Below, piece by piece: positions 8,234 to 16,422 of a DNA stretch of 64,000 nt. Numbering within the stretch: the stretch's first letter is position 1; each line of letters opens with the position of its first letter. The notes below the pieces were generated by a model. The model was not told the DNA's origin and searched no databases. It saw nothing but the letters and a program-made list of their open reading frames with translations. The translations under genes were made by a program, and so were the position numbers. Source of the DNA: DATBLE01 sp963808815 (GTDB lineage: Bacteria > Actinomycetota > Thermoleophilia > Gaiellales > Gaiellaceae); NCBI GenBank assembly GCA_963808815.1, contig CAWEGI010000001.1:1-64000 (forward strand). Reading direction: 5' to 3'.

Positions 8234-8263
8234 GTGTATCCTCCCAAGTGAGTCGCGCTTAGA

Positions 8264-8296
8264 TTGACATGAAAACCAACACGCGCAAAGTAATAC
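8264..8296 (+). promoter_or_regulatory. candidate promoter between STAS and winged-helix genes
   Basis: The divergent gap is unusually AT-rich and contains a perfect TTGACA at 8264-8269 and TAATAC at 8291-8296, with a 21-base spacer that is longer than ideal. If this promoter is used, the ATG at 8269 cannot be the winged-helix start, and the GTG at 8311 would give a nearly leaderless message. The same bases occur in the duplicate at 16453-16485, which is not independent evidence. Confidence 0.35.
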
Positions 8297-8598
8297 ACGA
8301 AAATCAGATCGTGTCAAGTCCCGACCAGACACATACTTGGACGTTCCTCTCAAACCATGCCCAGGCGCTCCTGTGCATCGCTCGCGATCCAGAAGTCCGA
8401 ATCCGCGATATCGCGCAGGTGGTCGGAATCACCGAAAGAGCGGCGCAGCGAATCGTCGCTGACCTGATAGCCGCCGGGTACGTCGATCGCGAAAGGGTCG
8501 GCCGGCGCAATCACTATCGCCTGAACAGTGACGTGAAGATGCGGCACGCCGCCCAAGCCGACCTTCGGATCAGCGAGCTGCTGGATGCCTTCAGCTAA
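8269..8598 (+). CDS. winged helix-turn-helix regulator, copy 1
   Basis: A 109-residue MarR/ArsR-like protein. The reading head is DIAQVVGITERAAQRIVADLIAAGYVDRERVGRRNHYRLN at about residues 45-85, giving helix-turn-helix plus wing. The first 17 residues (MKTNTRKVIHENQIVSS) lie over the candidate promoter, and the conserved part starts near WTFLSNHAQALLC, so a GTG at 8311 may be the true start. The protein is identical to copy 2 at 16458 although the DNA differs. It is a likely repressor of the divergent STAS gene. Confidence 0.8.
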   Translation: MKTNTRKVIHENQIVSSPDQTHTWTFLSNHAQALLCIARDPEVRIRDIAQVVGITERAAQRIVADLIAAGYVDRERVGRRNHYRLNSDVKMRHAAQADLRISELLDAFS

Positions 8599-8651
8599 CA
8601 GCGGATAGCCTCGCCGCCGGACCAGACGAGCAGCGGCTTCGGTCTAGCGGG

Positions 8652-8882
8652 CCTCTCCCGGCAGCAGCGACCCCATGACTGTGTCGATGCGCTCGCCGCT
8701 GACCGGCCGAACCTACCGAGCGAGTAGATGATCCGGCGCCTGGAGGAGGCCGCCTCACCGCTCTTCCCACTGCCGCAGACTGGGTAGACCTGAAACGTGG
8801 AGGGCGAGGCAGACGTGGGGAACGACCCGACCCGGTCGAGCTACGACGGCAGCTACTGGCTACGCCTCTGCGAGGGCTGGGC
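8652..8882. other. intergenic, possible gene fragment
   Basis: No full gene. A short frame from GTG 8815 to TAA 8886 reads SSYDGSYWLRLCEGWA. It resembles the first residues of a family I recall from actinobacteria (SYWLRHCEGF), so it may be a decayed 5' end. Support is weak. Confidence 0.25.
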
Positions 8883-9770
8883 TTAAGTTCCGCTTGCGGG
8901 GGTGACGTTGCGGCGCCTCGGCTCCCGTGCCTGCTTGGCGCTCTTGGCGGTCTCGACGACTGTCTCGGCGGGGGCGCCGAAGCGGAGCAGGCGTCCGCCG
9001 AACGCGATGCTGCAGACGGCGAACCAGCCCCACCCGAGCATGACCCCGGCGATCACATCGGAGAGCCAGTGGACGTCGAGCAGCACGCGGCTGGCGGCGA
9101 CGGCAACCGCGAGCGCGATCGCGGCCCCCGCCAGGAGCGACCGCCGGTTGGGCGAGCGTCGACGTGCGAGCAGGAGGGCGGCGCCGGCGTAGAAAGCGGC
9201 CGCGGTTGCGGAATGGCCGCTCGGGAACGAGGGGCCGAGCGTCGCAGCGACCGGGTTGAGCGTCGGCCTCGCCCGGTCGGCGAGGTCCTTGATCGTCAGC
9301 ATCAGCGCCTCGTTGCCCGCAATCAGCACGACGAGGAACGGGACGATCCAGCGGCTCGGAACCCGGATCGACTCGACCACGGCCAACACGACGGCGAGTC
9401 CGATGACGACGGCCAGGCTGCCGAGGTTCGTGACGGCGTTGAGGCCGTGGGTCGAGAGCGCGGTCGCGTGCGCGTGGCCCCAGTCGGCGGCGCCGTTGTC
9501 GATGCTGCGGAGCTGTTGGTTGCCGCGCACGAGATAGGCGAGCACGGCGAGTACGAAGCCGCCGCCGACGGCGACGACGAGGGCGATCGTCAGCGCCAGT
9601 CCCGTCGCGACCGCCGGATCCAGCCGTCCCGCGACGAACCGCCGCAGCCGCCGGTGCCGCTCGACCGACTCCTCGACCGCGATCGCGGCGGCGTCGATGG
9701 CGGGCGGCGAGGCGACCTTCGCGGCGGGAAGCCTTCTCGACAGGGCGACGACGAGCGCGCCGGCGAGCAC
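8883..9770 (-). CDS. PAP2-family phosphatase
   Basis: A 295-residue integral membrane phosphatase of the type-2 phosphatidic acid / undecaprenyl diphosphate phosphatase family. All three signature motifs are present: KDLADRARP (Kx6RP), the FPSGHSAT block, and SRVLLDVHWLSD (SRx5Hx3D). There are about six hydrophobic helices. GTG 9770 is the nearest start; the open frame continues upstream with hydrophobic coding (CRFVLLVIVSV), so a somewhat earlier start is possible. It is divergent from a second PAP2 gene. Confidence 0.85.
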   Translation of the reverse strand: MLAGALVVALSRRLPAAKVASPPAIDAAAIAVEESVERHRRLRRFVAGRLDPAVATGLALTIALVVAVGGGFVLAVLAYLVRGNQQLRSIDNGAADWGHAHATALSTHGLNAVTNLGSLAVVIGLAVVLAVVESIRVPSRWIVPFLVVLIAGNEALMLTIKDLADRARPTLNPVAATLGPSFPSGHSATAAAFYAGAALLLARRRSPNRRSLLAGAAIALAVAVAASRVLLDVHWLSDVIAGVMLGWGWFAVCSIAFGGRLLRFGAPAETVVETAKSAKQAREPRRRNVTPASGT

Positions 9771-9872
9771 CGAGACGATGACAAGGAGGACGAAGCGGCA
9801 TCGTGTGGCGAGCGGTTTCCCTCGGTTAGCTGTCGGGTAAACGCGGCGCCGTGACCGAGACCTCGCTCAGAG

Positions 9873-10697
9873 TTGCGGATCGCACTTCGGCGGTGTCAGG
9901 CCGAGCCGAGCTCGCTCGGCACCAAGAGCGCCGCAATTGCCGACGTCCCGGCGCTCGAGCCGACCGAGGGCGGGCCGGCGCAGCGCTTCGCCCAGGCGCT
10001 CTCGGGCCGCCACCCGGTCACGGTCTTCCTGGTCGCGTCGATCCTGGGCTACCTGCTGCTCGCAGCACTCACGATCGCGCTCGGGCTGCTCCTGACAGAG
10101 GTCGTGCTCCGAAGCGGCGGGGTCGCGAGCACCGACGAGCGCTTCGTCGGCTGGCTCGCCGCACACCGGGACCCGACAAGGACCGAGGCCTCGCTCATCG
10201 GCTCGATCATCGCGGGTGGTGTCGTCATACCCATCGTCGTCGGCGTAGTCGCCGTGGTCCTCGCCTGCTTCAAGCGCTGGCGGATCGCCGCCTTCCTCAT
10301 CGCTGCGATCACCGTGGAGGCGGCGACCTACCGCTCGACGACGTGGGTCGTCCACCGCGACCGGCCGCAGGTCCACCGCCTCGAGGACCTGCCGGCGAAC
10401 GCGAGCTTCCCGTCCGGCCATACCGCCGCCGCCCTCGCCGTCTACTGTGGGCTCGCGCTGGTGCTCACGTCGCGCGTTCGCAGCACATGGGTCGCCGCCG
10501 TCTGCTGGACGATCGCGCTTGCGATACCGCCTTTCGTGGCGCTGGCCCGCATGTACCGCGGGATGCACCACCCGCTCGACACCCTCGCCGGGGTCGCGAT
10601 CGGCATCGCCGCGCTGCTCGTCGCGCTCTTCGCCGCCCGCGCGGCCGGCTACGCCGCCCGCGAACGCGACGCCGAAAGGATCCGATCGGGGACGTGA
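9873..10697 (+). CDS. PAP2-family phosphatase, second copy
   Basis: A 274-residue membrane protein with PAP2 motifs: TTWVVHRDRP, NASFPSGHTAA and ARMYRGMHHPLD. The lysine of Kx6RP is replaced by threonine, while the histidines and the last aspartate are kept, so activity may be changed. TTG 9873 is the start in this frame. It is only distantly similar to the neighbour at 8883. The phospholipase D gene starts at its 3' end. Likely substrates are lipid phosphates of the envelope, by family. Confidence 0.8.
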   Translation: MRIALRRCQAEPSSLGTKSAAIADVPALEPTEGGPAQRFAQALSGRHPVTVFLVASILGYLLLAALTIALGLLLTEVVLRSGGVASTDERFVGWLAAHRDPTRTEASLIGSIIAGGVVIPIVVGVVAVVLACFKRWRIAAFLIAAITVEAATYRSTTWVVHRDRPQVHRLEDLPANASFPSGHTAAALAVYCGLALVLTSRVRSTWVAAVCWTIALAIPPFVALARMYRGMHHPLDTLAGVAIGIAALLVALFAARAAGYAARERDAERIRSGT

Positions 10698-12182
10698 CCT
10701 CGGTCGCGGTCGGACGGCTTCCCCGTCTCCCCCGCCGCTCGGGCGACTTCTTGCTCGGCGTCGACCGGCGCATCGGCGTGGCGGTGTCGAGCTACGGTCG
10801 CCGCGCACCACCGCCGCCGGCTCGCGCGGCTCGGGCAGGGAGGCACACTCGCCGCGGAGGGGGGCGACTGGAGCCCCGGTGAGCCGCCGCCTCGCCCGGA
10901 CTGCTCGCTCGAGGTGCTCATCGACGGCGAGCAGGCGGCTACGCGCATGCACGCCGACCTCGCCGCCGCAAGCTCGCACGTGCACCTGTCCGGCTGGCAC
11001 TTCTCGCCCGACTTCGCGCTCGTGCGCGGCTCGAAGCCGGTCGTGCTCCGCAACCTGCTCGCCGAGCTCTCGGAGCGTGTCGACGTGCGCGTACTCGCGT
11101 GGGGAGGCGCCCCGCTACCGCTCTTCCGGCCGACGCGGGCCACCGTCCGGAGGGGCATGGACGAGCTCTGCCGTGGAACGCGGGTGCGATATGCCCTCGA
11201 CACCCGCGAGCGCCCCATGCACTGCCACCACGAGAAAACGATCGAGATCGACGACCGCGTCGCGTATGTCGGCGGCATCGACCTCAGCCTGGAAGGCGGC
11301 GACCGGTTCGACAGCCACCACCACATCGCGCGGGCCACGCTCGGATGGCACGACGTCGCCACACGCCTCGAAGGGCCGGCGGTCGCAGACGTCGCGGCCC
11401 ATTTCCGCATGCGCTGGGGCGAGGTGACCGGCGAGCGCCTCGAGCCCGGCCCGACGCCGCAGGCGACCGGCGGCAGCACCGTCCAGGTGGTCCGCACCGT
11501 TCCCGAGCGCGTTTACTCGGCGGTGCCGCGCGGGGAGTTCCGGATCCTGGACGCGTACCTCCGTGCGCTGCGCTCGTCGCGGTCGCTCATCTACCTGGAG
11601 AACCAGTTCCTCTGGTCGCCCGAGATCGCGGAGGTCCTGCGCAAGAAGTTGCGCCGGCCGCCTTCGGACGAGTTCCGGCTCGTGCTGCTGCTCCCGGCGA
11701 AGCCGAACACCGGCGCTGACGATACGCGCGGAATGCTGTCCGAGCTGATCGATGCCGACGGCGGCGCCGGGCGGCTGCTCGCGTGCACGGTCTATGCGCG
11801 CCACGGCGCGCTCAGCGACCCCGTCTACGTCCACGCGAAGGTGGGCATCGTCGACGACGCGTGGCTCACGATCGGCTCTGCGAACCTCAACGAGCACTCG
11901 CTCTTCAACGACACCGAGATGAACGTCGTCTGCCGCGACGCCGACGTCGTCCGCGAGACACGCCTGCGCCTGTGGGCCGAGCACCTCGAACTCGACGAGG
12001 CTGACCTCGCCGCGCCGCCGGGCGAGATCGTGGATCGCTTCTGGAAGCCGATCTCACGCGAGCAACTCGCGCGCCGGAAGGCCGGGCTTCCACTCACGCA
12101 CCGGCTCGTCGAACTGCCGGGCCTGTCGAGCCGCACCGAGCGGCTGCTCGGTCCCCTGCAGGGCCTGCTCGTCGACGGCTGA
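10694..12182 (+). CDS. phospholipase D / cardiolipin synthase-like protein (probable 5' frameshift)
   Basis: The clear part runs from about 10806. It has two HKD motifs: HHEKTIEIDD with GGIDLS, and HAKVGIVDDAWLTIGSANLN. Two HKD motifs of this kind are typical of phosphatidyltransferases and phospholipase D. The frame has a GTG at 10914, but coding clearly extends upstream (HHRRRLARLGQGG) with no start codon there. One base over, a GTG at 10694, overlapping the PAP2 stop, begins a plausible N-terminus (LGVDRRIGVAVSSYGR). A single indel near 10800-10805 would join them. Operon with the PAP2 gene. Confidence 0.8.
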
Positions 12183-12223
12183 TCGCGCCACGCCGTTTCC
12201 GGCCCCCAGGTCGAGGGTATGCG

Positions 12224-13066
12224 ATGGGCATGGCATCGTCACCGCAGAGCGTCGTCCGCCCTGTTGTCGCTAGCGGCGAGAAGGCGGTCCAGAGCGACAG
12301 CTTCGAGGCCCTCGCCCGTGCCGGCTTCCTTGCGCGCGGAGTCGTCTACGCGATCATCGGCGTGCTCGCGATCAAGCTGGTCTTCGGCGCCGGAGGGAAG
12401 ACGACCGACCAGAAGGGGGCGCTGAAGACGGTCGCCGACCAGCCGTTCGGGAAGGTATTGCTGATCCTCCTGGCGATCGGGCTCGCCGGGTACGCGCTGT
12501 GGCGCCTCGTGCACGCAGCGCTCGGCCACGGCCCCGAGCGAAACGACAGCGGTCTCGACCGCGTGACCGCGCTCTGCAGCGGAATCGTCTACGCAGGCCT
12601 CTGCGCGCTCGCCGTCGTGATTCTGCTCGGATCGGGCGGCGGCAGCAGCTCGACGAGCCCCGACAAGGCGACGGGCGGCGTCCTCGGCTGGAGCGGCGGC
12701 ACCTGGCTCGTGGGCCTCGCCGGCCTGGTGATGATCGGCGTCGGCGCCTACCAGGGTTACCGCGGCGTGACGCACGACTTCCTGCGCGACTCGAAGTCCG
12801 AGGAGATGGGGCCGGCGACGAGGACGTCGGTCAAGTGGATCGGCACCTTCGGCCTGCTTGCCCGGATGGTCGTGTTCGTGCTGGTCGGCGTCTTCCTGAT
12901 CAAGGCGGCTGTCGAGTACGACCCCAGCGAGGCGGTCGGAATCGACGGCGCACTCGCGAAGCTGGCCAACAGCCCGCAGGGTCCGCTCCTGCTCGGAGTC
13001 GTCGCCGCCGGGTTGATCGCGTTCGCGATCTACTCCTTCAGCGACGCCCGCTACCGGCGCATCTAA
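12224..13066 (+). CDS. DUF1206 membrane protein
   Basis: A 280-residue protein with three internal repeats, each a pair of membrane helices starting with an ARxGxxARGVVYxxIG-like element (residues about 30, 112 and 204). This triplicated layout is the DUF1206 family, whose function is unknown. ATG 12224 follows GAGGG. It is about 40 bp downstream of the phospholipase D gene and in the same direction, so it is probably in the same transcription unit. Confidence 0.85.
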   Translation: MGMASSPQSVVRPVVASGEKAVQSDSFEALARAGFLARGVVYAIIGVLAIKLVFGAGGKTTDQKGALKTVADQPFGKVLLILLAIGLAGYALWRLVHAALGHGPERNDSGLDRVTALCSGIVYAGLCALAVVILLGSGGGSSSTSPDKATGGVLGWSGGTWLVGLAGLVMIGVGAYQGYRGVTHDFLRDSKSEEMGPATRTSVKWIGTFGLLARMVVFVLVGVFLIKAAVEYDPSEAVGIDGALAKLANSPQGPLLLGVVAAGLIAFAIYSFSDARYRRI

Positions 13067-13108
13067 TAAGCCCGCATCCATAGCAGGCTGTGTCGTGGTG
13101 CTGATCAA

Positions 13109-13408
13109 GGTCGCGGCGGTCGAGCTCGAAGTTAGGTCGAGCGCGAAGTGGTTGCGGGTGCCGGCGGGGACGCAGGCGACGACAGCCAGCGAGCCGTCGC
13201 CGCCGGCGACGCCGAGGGCGTCCGCACCGCGCGTCACCGCCTCTTCGACCAACGTCGCCAATCCTGCACGCGCGGCCTTCCCGCCGCCGGACTTCGGGTT
13301 GAGGAAGAGCACCGGCCTCCGCGGCGGACCTGCGCCGGCCCTCATGGGGAGCGACGGAGGCAACGGAAGTTCATCGGCTCGGGGTCGATCGCTCCACGGC
13401 AGCCGCAC
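13109..13408 (-). pseudogene. diacylglycerol kinase-like remnant
   Basis: The leftward frame reads RPVLFLNPKSGGGKAARAGL, VTRGADALGVAGGDGSLAVVA and VPAGTRNHFALDL. These are the nucleotide- and lipid-binding landmarks of the diacylglycerol / sphingosine kinase fold. The spacing between them is far shorter than in intact enzymes, the stretch between the GGDGS and PAGTRN landmarks is missing, and the remainder of the protein is absent. It is therefore a deleted relic. Confidence 0.65.
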
Positions 13409-13518
13409 CTCCTGTGACTAGGACGCTCGATCCGGTACCCCCGTTGCCCCTCGTTTCGCGAGAGACGGTGCGGGAACAACGGGCTGGCAATTTGGTCGCG
13501 CCTACAGGAGGTGGGGAG

Positions 13519-13767
13519 ATGCCGGGAAAGTCAGCTCACGTTAAGAACGAGAAGCAGTACGAGGCCCTGAAGGAAAAGGGCATGTCCAAGGAGCGGGCGG
13601 CCAAGATCGCGAACAGTCCCGACGCGTCGAGGAAGGGCGGTAAGAACTCCCATTCGGGGTCGTCGCGCTCGTCGTCCTCTCAGGGTGGCACAACGGCGCA
13701 GAAGAAGGCTGCTGGCGCGAAGCGGCGGCCGTGGGCGAAGGCCGCTCCCGCAAGTCGACGAAGTTGA
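13519..13767 (+). CDS. DUF7218-like basic small protein
   Basis: An 82-residue basic, Ser/Lys-rich protein beginning MPGKSAHVKNEKQYEALKEKGMSKERAAKIANS. This resembles the N-terminal half of DUF7218-type proteins. The second half is low-complexity (SSRSSSSQGG) and lacks the Rho_N-like end, which instead occurs alone at 3174. The ATG has a near-perfect GGAGGTGGGGAG site. Function unknown; nucleic-acid binding is plausible from charge only. Confidence 0.65.
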   Translation: MPGKSAHVKNEKQYEALKEKGMSKERAAKIANSPDASRKGGKNSHSGSSRSSSSQGGTTAQKKAAGAKRRPWAKAAPASRRS

Positions 13768-13965
13768 CGCGCACACCTTGCCAGCCAGGGGATGTCGCCT
13801 GCGCGGTCTGCGCGGGCAGGCCAGTGTGCCCCCCGCGTGGCCCCACGGCCCGCGCTGCCGCGCAGTGACCAGGGCTGGAGCCGACGGCGACGATGCGGAC
13901 GTCGGCTGTCGAGCGCTTGTCTTCGAGTTGTCTTGACTGATGGTCGACATGGCGGCTCTTCCAAT

Positions 13966-13981
13966 GATGACGGGCGTCATC
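13966..13981. promoter_or_regulatory. TetR operator, distal palindrome
   Basis: GATGACG-GG-CGTCATC, a perfect palindrome with seven-base arms, 75 bases ahead of the TetR start. It is repeated 39 bases downstream with the same arms. Confidence 0.6.
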
Positions 13982-14002
13982 GATTTCAAGACGATAGCAG
14001 AT

Positions 14003-14022
14003 TCGATGACGACCGTCATCGA
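14003..14022. promoter_or_regulatory. TetR operator, proximal palindrome
   Basis: TCGATGACG-AC-CGTCATCGA, nine-base perfect arms, ending 19 bases before the TetR ATG. The matching arms of the two sites make a specific repressor target the likely reading. Confidence 0.65.
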
Positions 14023-14040
14023 ACTGTGTACGATGGAGCC

Positions 14041-14643
14041 ATGACAAGAGCAGATCCGGAAGTGACCGGAAAACGGTGGCGATCACCCGCTCGCGCGCGC
14101 ATGGTGAGAGCGCCGCAACCCTCATGGCAGGGTATGGTTGGGCTCCGCGAGATCGTCGCTCACTCCGGCGGACCCCGCGGCTCGCTCGGCCGCTATTTCC
14201 CGGGCGGCAAGACACAACTCATGACCGAGGCGATCGATGTCGCTCTCGCCGGCCTCTTCGACGAACTCGAACGGGCGCTCACCGAGGCCGAGACCTTCCC
14301 CGATGCGATCGGCGTGATCGTGGCACCGTGGCGGCGCCTGCTCGCTGATCACGACTTCGCAATGGGCTGTCCACTGGCTGCAACCGTCGTCGACGCCGCC
14401 GACAACGACGACCTCCGCGACCACGTCAGGGAACTGCTCGCCCGGTGGCAAGCCTCAGTCGCCAACGTCTACCTCAAGTTCGGAGCTACGCCGGCTTCGG
14501 CCGACGAGCAGTCGACGATGCTGCTGGCCGCGCTCGAAGGTGCCCTCATCCTTGCCCGGGCCCGGCGCAGCACCGAACCGCTCGACACAGTCGAACGCTA
14601 CTTCGCGTCTCGCGCTCCAGACCCGCGTAGACGGCGAACGTAG
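14041..14643 (+). CDS. TetR-family regulator (HTH region out of frame)
   Basis: About 200 residues with the TetR recognition helix GLREIVAHSGGPRGSLGRYFPGGK and a C-terminal ligand domain (FAMGCPLAATVV) of the LmrA/YxaF-like type. The first HTH helix is abnormal in this frame: RAPQPSWQGM sits where family members have an ESAATLMAEYG-like helix. The neighbouring frame does read ESAATLMAGYG. Two compensating indels near 14106 and 14140 explain this. The gene probably represses itself through the two palindromes upstream; no other target is evident. Confidence 0.75.
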   Translation: MTRADPEVTGKRWRSPARARMVRAPQPSWQGMVGLREIVAHSGGPRGSLGRYFPGGKTQLMTEAIDVALAGLFDELERALTEAETFPDAIGVIVAPWRRLLADHDFAMGCPLAATVVDAADNDDLRDHVRELLARWQASVANVYLKFGATPASADEQSTMLLAALEGALILARARRSTEPLDTVERYFASRAPDPRRRRT

Positions 14644-14674
14644 GCCAACCTACAACCGCCTTCACGCCGCTTCG

Positions 14675-15592
14675 CTACTCCGTGACCAGGAAACGCTCGA
14701 TCTCGGCTACGACGGTCTCTGGATCGTCGATCCACGCATTGTGGCCTGCCCCGGGAACTCGAACGAGGCGAAGGTTCGGGTTCGTCGCGACGAGAGCCTC
14801 ACCCTCCTCCTGCGATCCGAAGGCGTCGTGTTCGGGCCAAACGAGAAGCGTCGGCATCGTCAACGCTCGCCACCGCTCGCCAAGGATCAGCTCGCGTCGG
14901 TACCCAAGGCGGCGCCAATCGGCGATACACGCGATCAAGCTCACCATGCTCTCGACGTTTCGTCGCATGTTCGCGACATCGAAGTCGAGCACGAGATCAT
15001 CGACTCTCTCGGGATGCTTCACCATGACCTGCCCCCAGAACTTGCGGCTCCCGTCCCGCGTCCCATTCGAAAAGAAGTGCCTGCCAAGCCGCGGGCCGAT
15101 GAGCGGGAATCCGAGCGGAAGCATCAGGAGGGGCGGCCTTCGCGTGATCCCGAACGGAGCACCGACGAGCGCGAGGTGCGACACGCGGGCGGGAGCGTCG
15201 ATCGCGAAGGCGACAGACAAGAACGCGCCTATCGAGTTGGCGGCCACATCGACGGTCGGGAGCTCGAGCGCATCCACGACGTCCTGCAGGAACGTTCGAC
15301 CGTGGTCGAACAGGTCGACGCCGCGGTAGTCGAACGGATCAGCCAGCCCGTGACCCGGCCGGTCGACTGCGATCACGCGGTGGGCCTTCGCGAGAGCAGC
15401 AAGGATCGGCACCACCTCGTACGCGCCGCCCAACCCACCGTGGACGTACAGAAGCGGCGACCCGCTGCCGAGCTCGAAGACTTGTGTCTCGCCCCGGGAC
15501 CAGCGAATCCGTCGGACACGAGTCTGAGGCGCGAACCGGGCAAGCAGCGCGGCCTGGGCCTGCTCCAGTTCCCGATCCAGCTCTGCCTCCAC
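14675..15592 (-). CDS. alpha/beta hydrolase
   Basis: About 305 residues. The oxyanion strand is LLYVHGGLGG. The nucleophile elbow is ANSIGA, with serine in place and the first glycine of GxSxG lost. The acid is in WPEHDAFG and the histidine in GAGHNAWIDDP. All catalytic triad positions are recognisable. The start is uncertain: GTG 15592 (VEAELDREL) is used, with no good ribosome site. It is convergent with the TetR gene, so TetR control is not shown. Substrate unknown. Confidence 0.75.
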   Translation of the reverse strand: MEAELDRELEQAQAALLARFAPQTRVRRIRWSRGETQVFELGSGSPLLYVHGGLGGAYEVVPILAALAKAHRVIAVDRPGHGLADPFDYRGVDLFDHGRTFLQDVVDALELPTVDVAANSIGAFLSVAFAIDAPARVSHLALVGAPFGITRRPPLLMLPLGFPLIGPRLGRHFFSNGTRDGSRKFWGQVMVKHPERVDDLVLDFDVANMRRNVESMVSLIACIADWRRLGYRRELILGERWRALTMPTLLVWPEHDAFGSQEEGEALVATNPNLRLVRVPGAGHNAWIDDPETVVAEIERFLVTE

Positions 15593-15689
15593 CAGAGGGG
15601 TCAGGATAAGCCGTTGCTCTCCAGGATGCGAGACCGCGAGACATGCACGGTGAAGCGGGTCGACCGTCCCTACTTCGGCGAGGAGGAGT

Positions 15690-15902
15690 AGCGCTCGCGA
15701 AGGAATCGGCGGCGACCCTCTCCCCCGACGCGCGCCGCCGCCGCGGGTCACTCCACTACAAGCGCACCGGCTCACTCGCCGACGTCGCCGAGCTACTCGG
15801 CGACTCGAAGCGGGTCGCGGCCGACCACTACGTCTACGCGCTCTTCGACTACCGGGAGGTCGACGAACGATCGCGCTCGCCCGCGCCAAGGCCACGAACT
15901 AG
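15690..15902 (+). pseudogene. tyrosine recombinase C-terminal remnant
   Basis: The frame reads HYKRTGSLADVAELLGD followed by ADHYVYALFDYREVDE. This is the end of a phage-type integrase, with the catalytic tyrosine in the DHYVYAL block. Nothing upstream corresponds to the catalytic domain, so only the last 60-70 residues survive. A one-base shift near 15870 gives the natural ending ALARAKATN with a stop at 15902. It lies 130 bp from the second STAS/winged-helix copy. Confidence 0.6.
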
Positions 15903-16026
15903 GCCGAACGATCCGACGCGCTGACTCACGCGCTGGATCGCATCGGAGTCTCAGCTGTTAGACGTGGACCTGGATGTTGCCGGCCGTGATGCGGTCGCGC
16001 CGTGCCCTCGATCCTCACCTCGCCCG

Positions 16027-16422
16027 CTAGGGGTTAGCTGGTGAGCTGCCGTTACGGAGGGCAGCATCGATGCTCGTGACTCGGTTCAGTGCGCCGAGGA
16101 CTCCGCAGATCTCGAGGGTGCGTTCGATGTTCGGTGATCCATCCAGCACAAGCCCGAAGCTGCAGCCTTGAGTGTCAGCTTCCTTCTTCATTCTTACGAG
16201 GGCGTTGATGGTGCTGGAGTCGATGAACTCAACAGAAGAAAGGTCGACCAGGAGCCCGGAACAGGTGAGGAGCGCATCGACCATTGCTTGTTCGAGCCGC
16301 GGCGCGGATTCCAAGTCGTGCTCTCCCTCCAGCACGAACAGTGCGACGTCGGGCCGAGGCCAAGTGATTTCGACTCTTGGCTCCGCGATTTGGACCTGGA
16401 CGTCAGGGAGACCAGTCATCAT
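16027..16422 (-). CDS. STAS-domain anti-anti-sigma factor, copy 2
   Basis: A 131-residue duplicate of the protein at 7820. It keeps the FIDSST phosphoacceptor region but differs at about six positions (for example LEQAMVDALL against LERAMGDALL, RMKKEADTQG against RVKKEADSQG). It ends early at SPANP because similarity to copy 1 stops there. ATG 16422 follows the same GGGAGGA site. No copy of the 7510 gene follows it. Confidence 0.85.
   Translation of the reverse strand: MMTGLPDVQVQIAEPRVEITWPRPDVALFVLEGEHDLESAPRLEQAMVDALLTCSGLLVDLSSVEFIDSSTINALVRMKKEADTQGCSFGLVLDGSPNIERTLEICGVLGALNRVTSIDAALRNGSSPANP

Larger units (their letters stand above)
7844..8651. repeat. segmental duplication, copy 1 of STAS/winged-helix cassette
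   Basis: About 808 bp that recur at 16033-16840 in the same orientation with a constant offset of 8189 bases. I count roughly 15 substitutions by eye within the genes, about 98% identity. Similarity stops inside the end of the STAS gene on the left and about 50 bases after the winged-helix stop on the right. No flanking direct repeats or transposase are seen. Confidence 0.9.

Noticed and set aside
8815..8886. A 23-codon GTG frame before the PAP2 gene
   Set aside because: It has only a faint resemblance to a remembered N-terminus and overlaps the convergent PAP2 stop. Not enough to call a gene.
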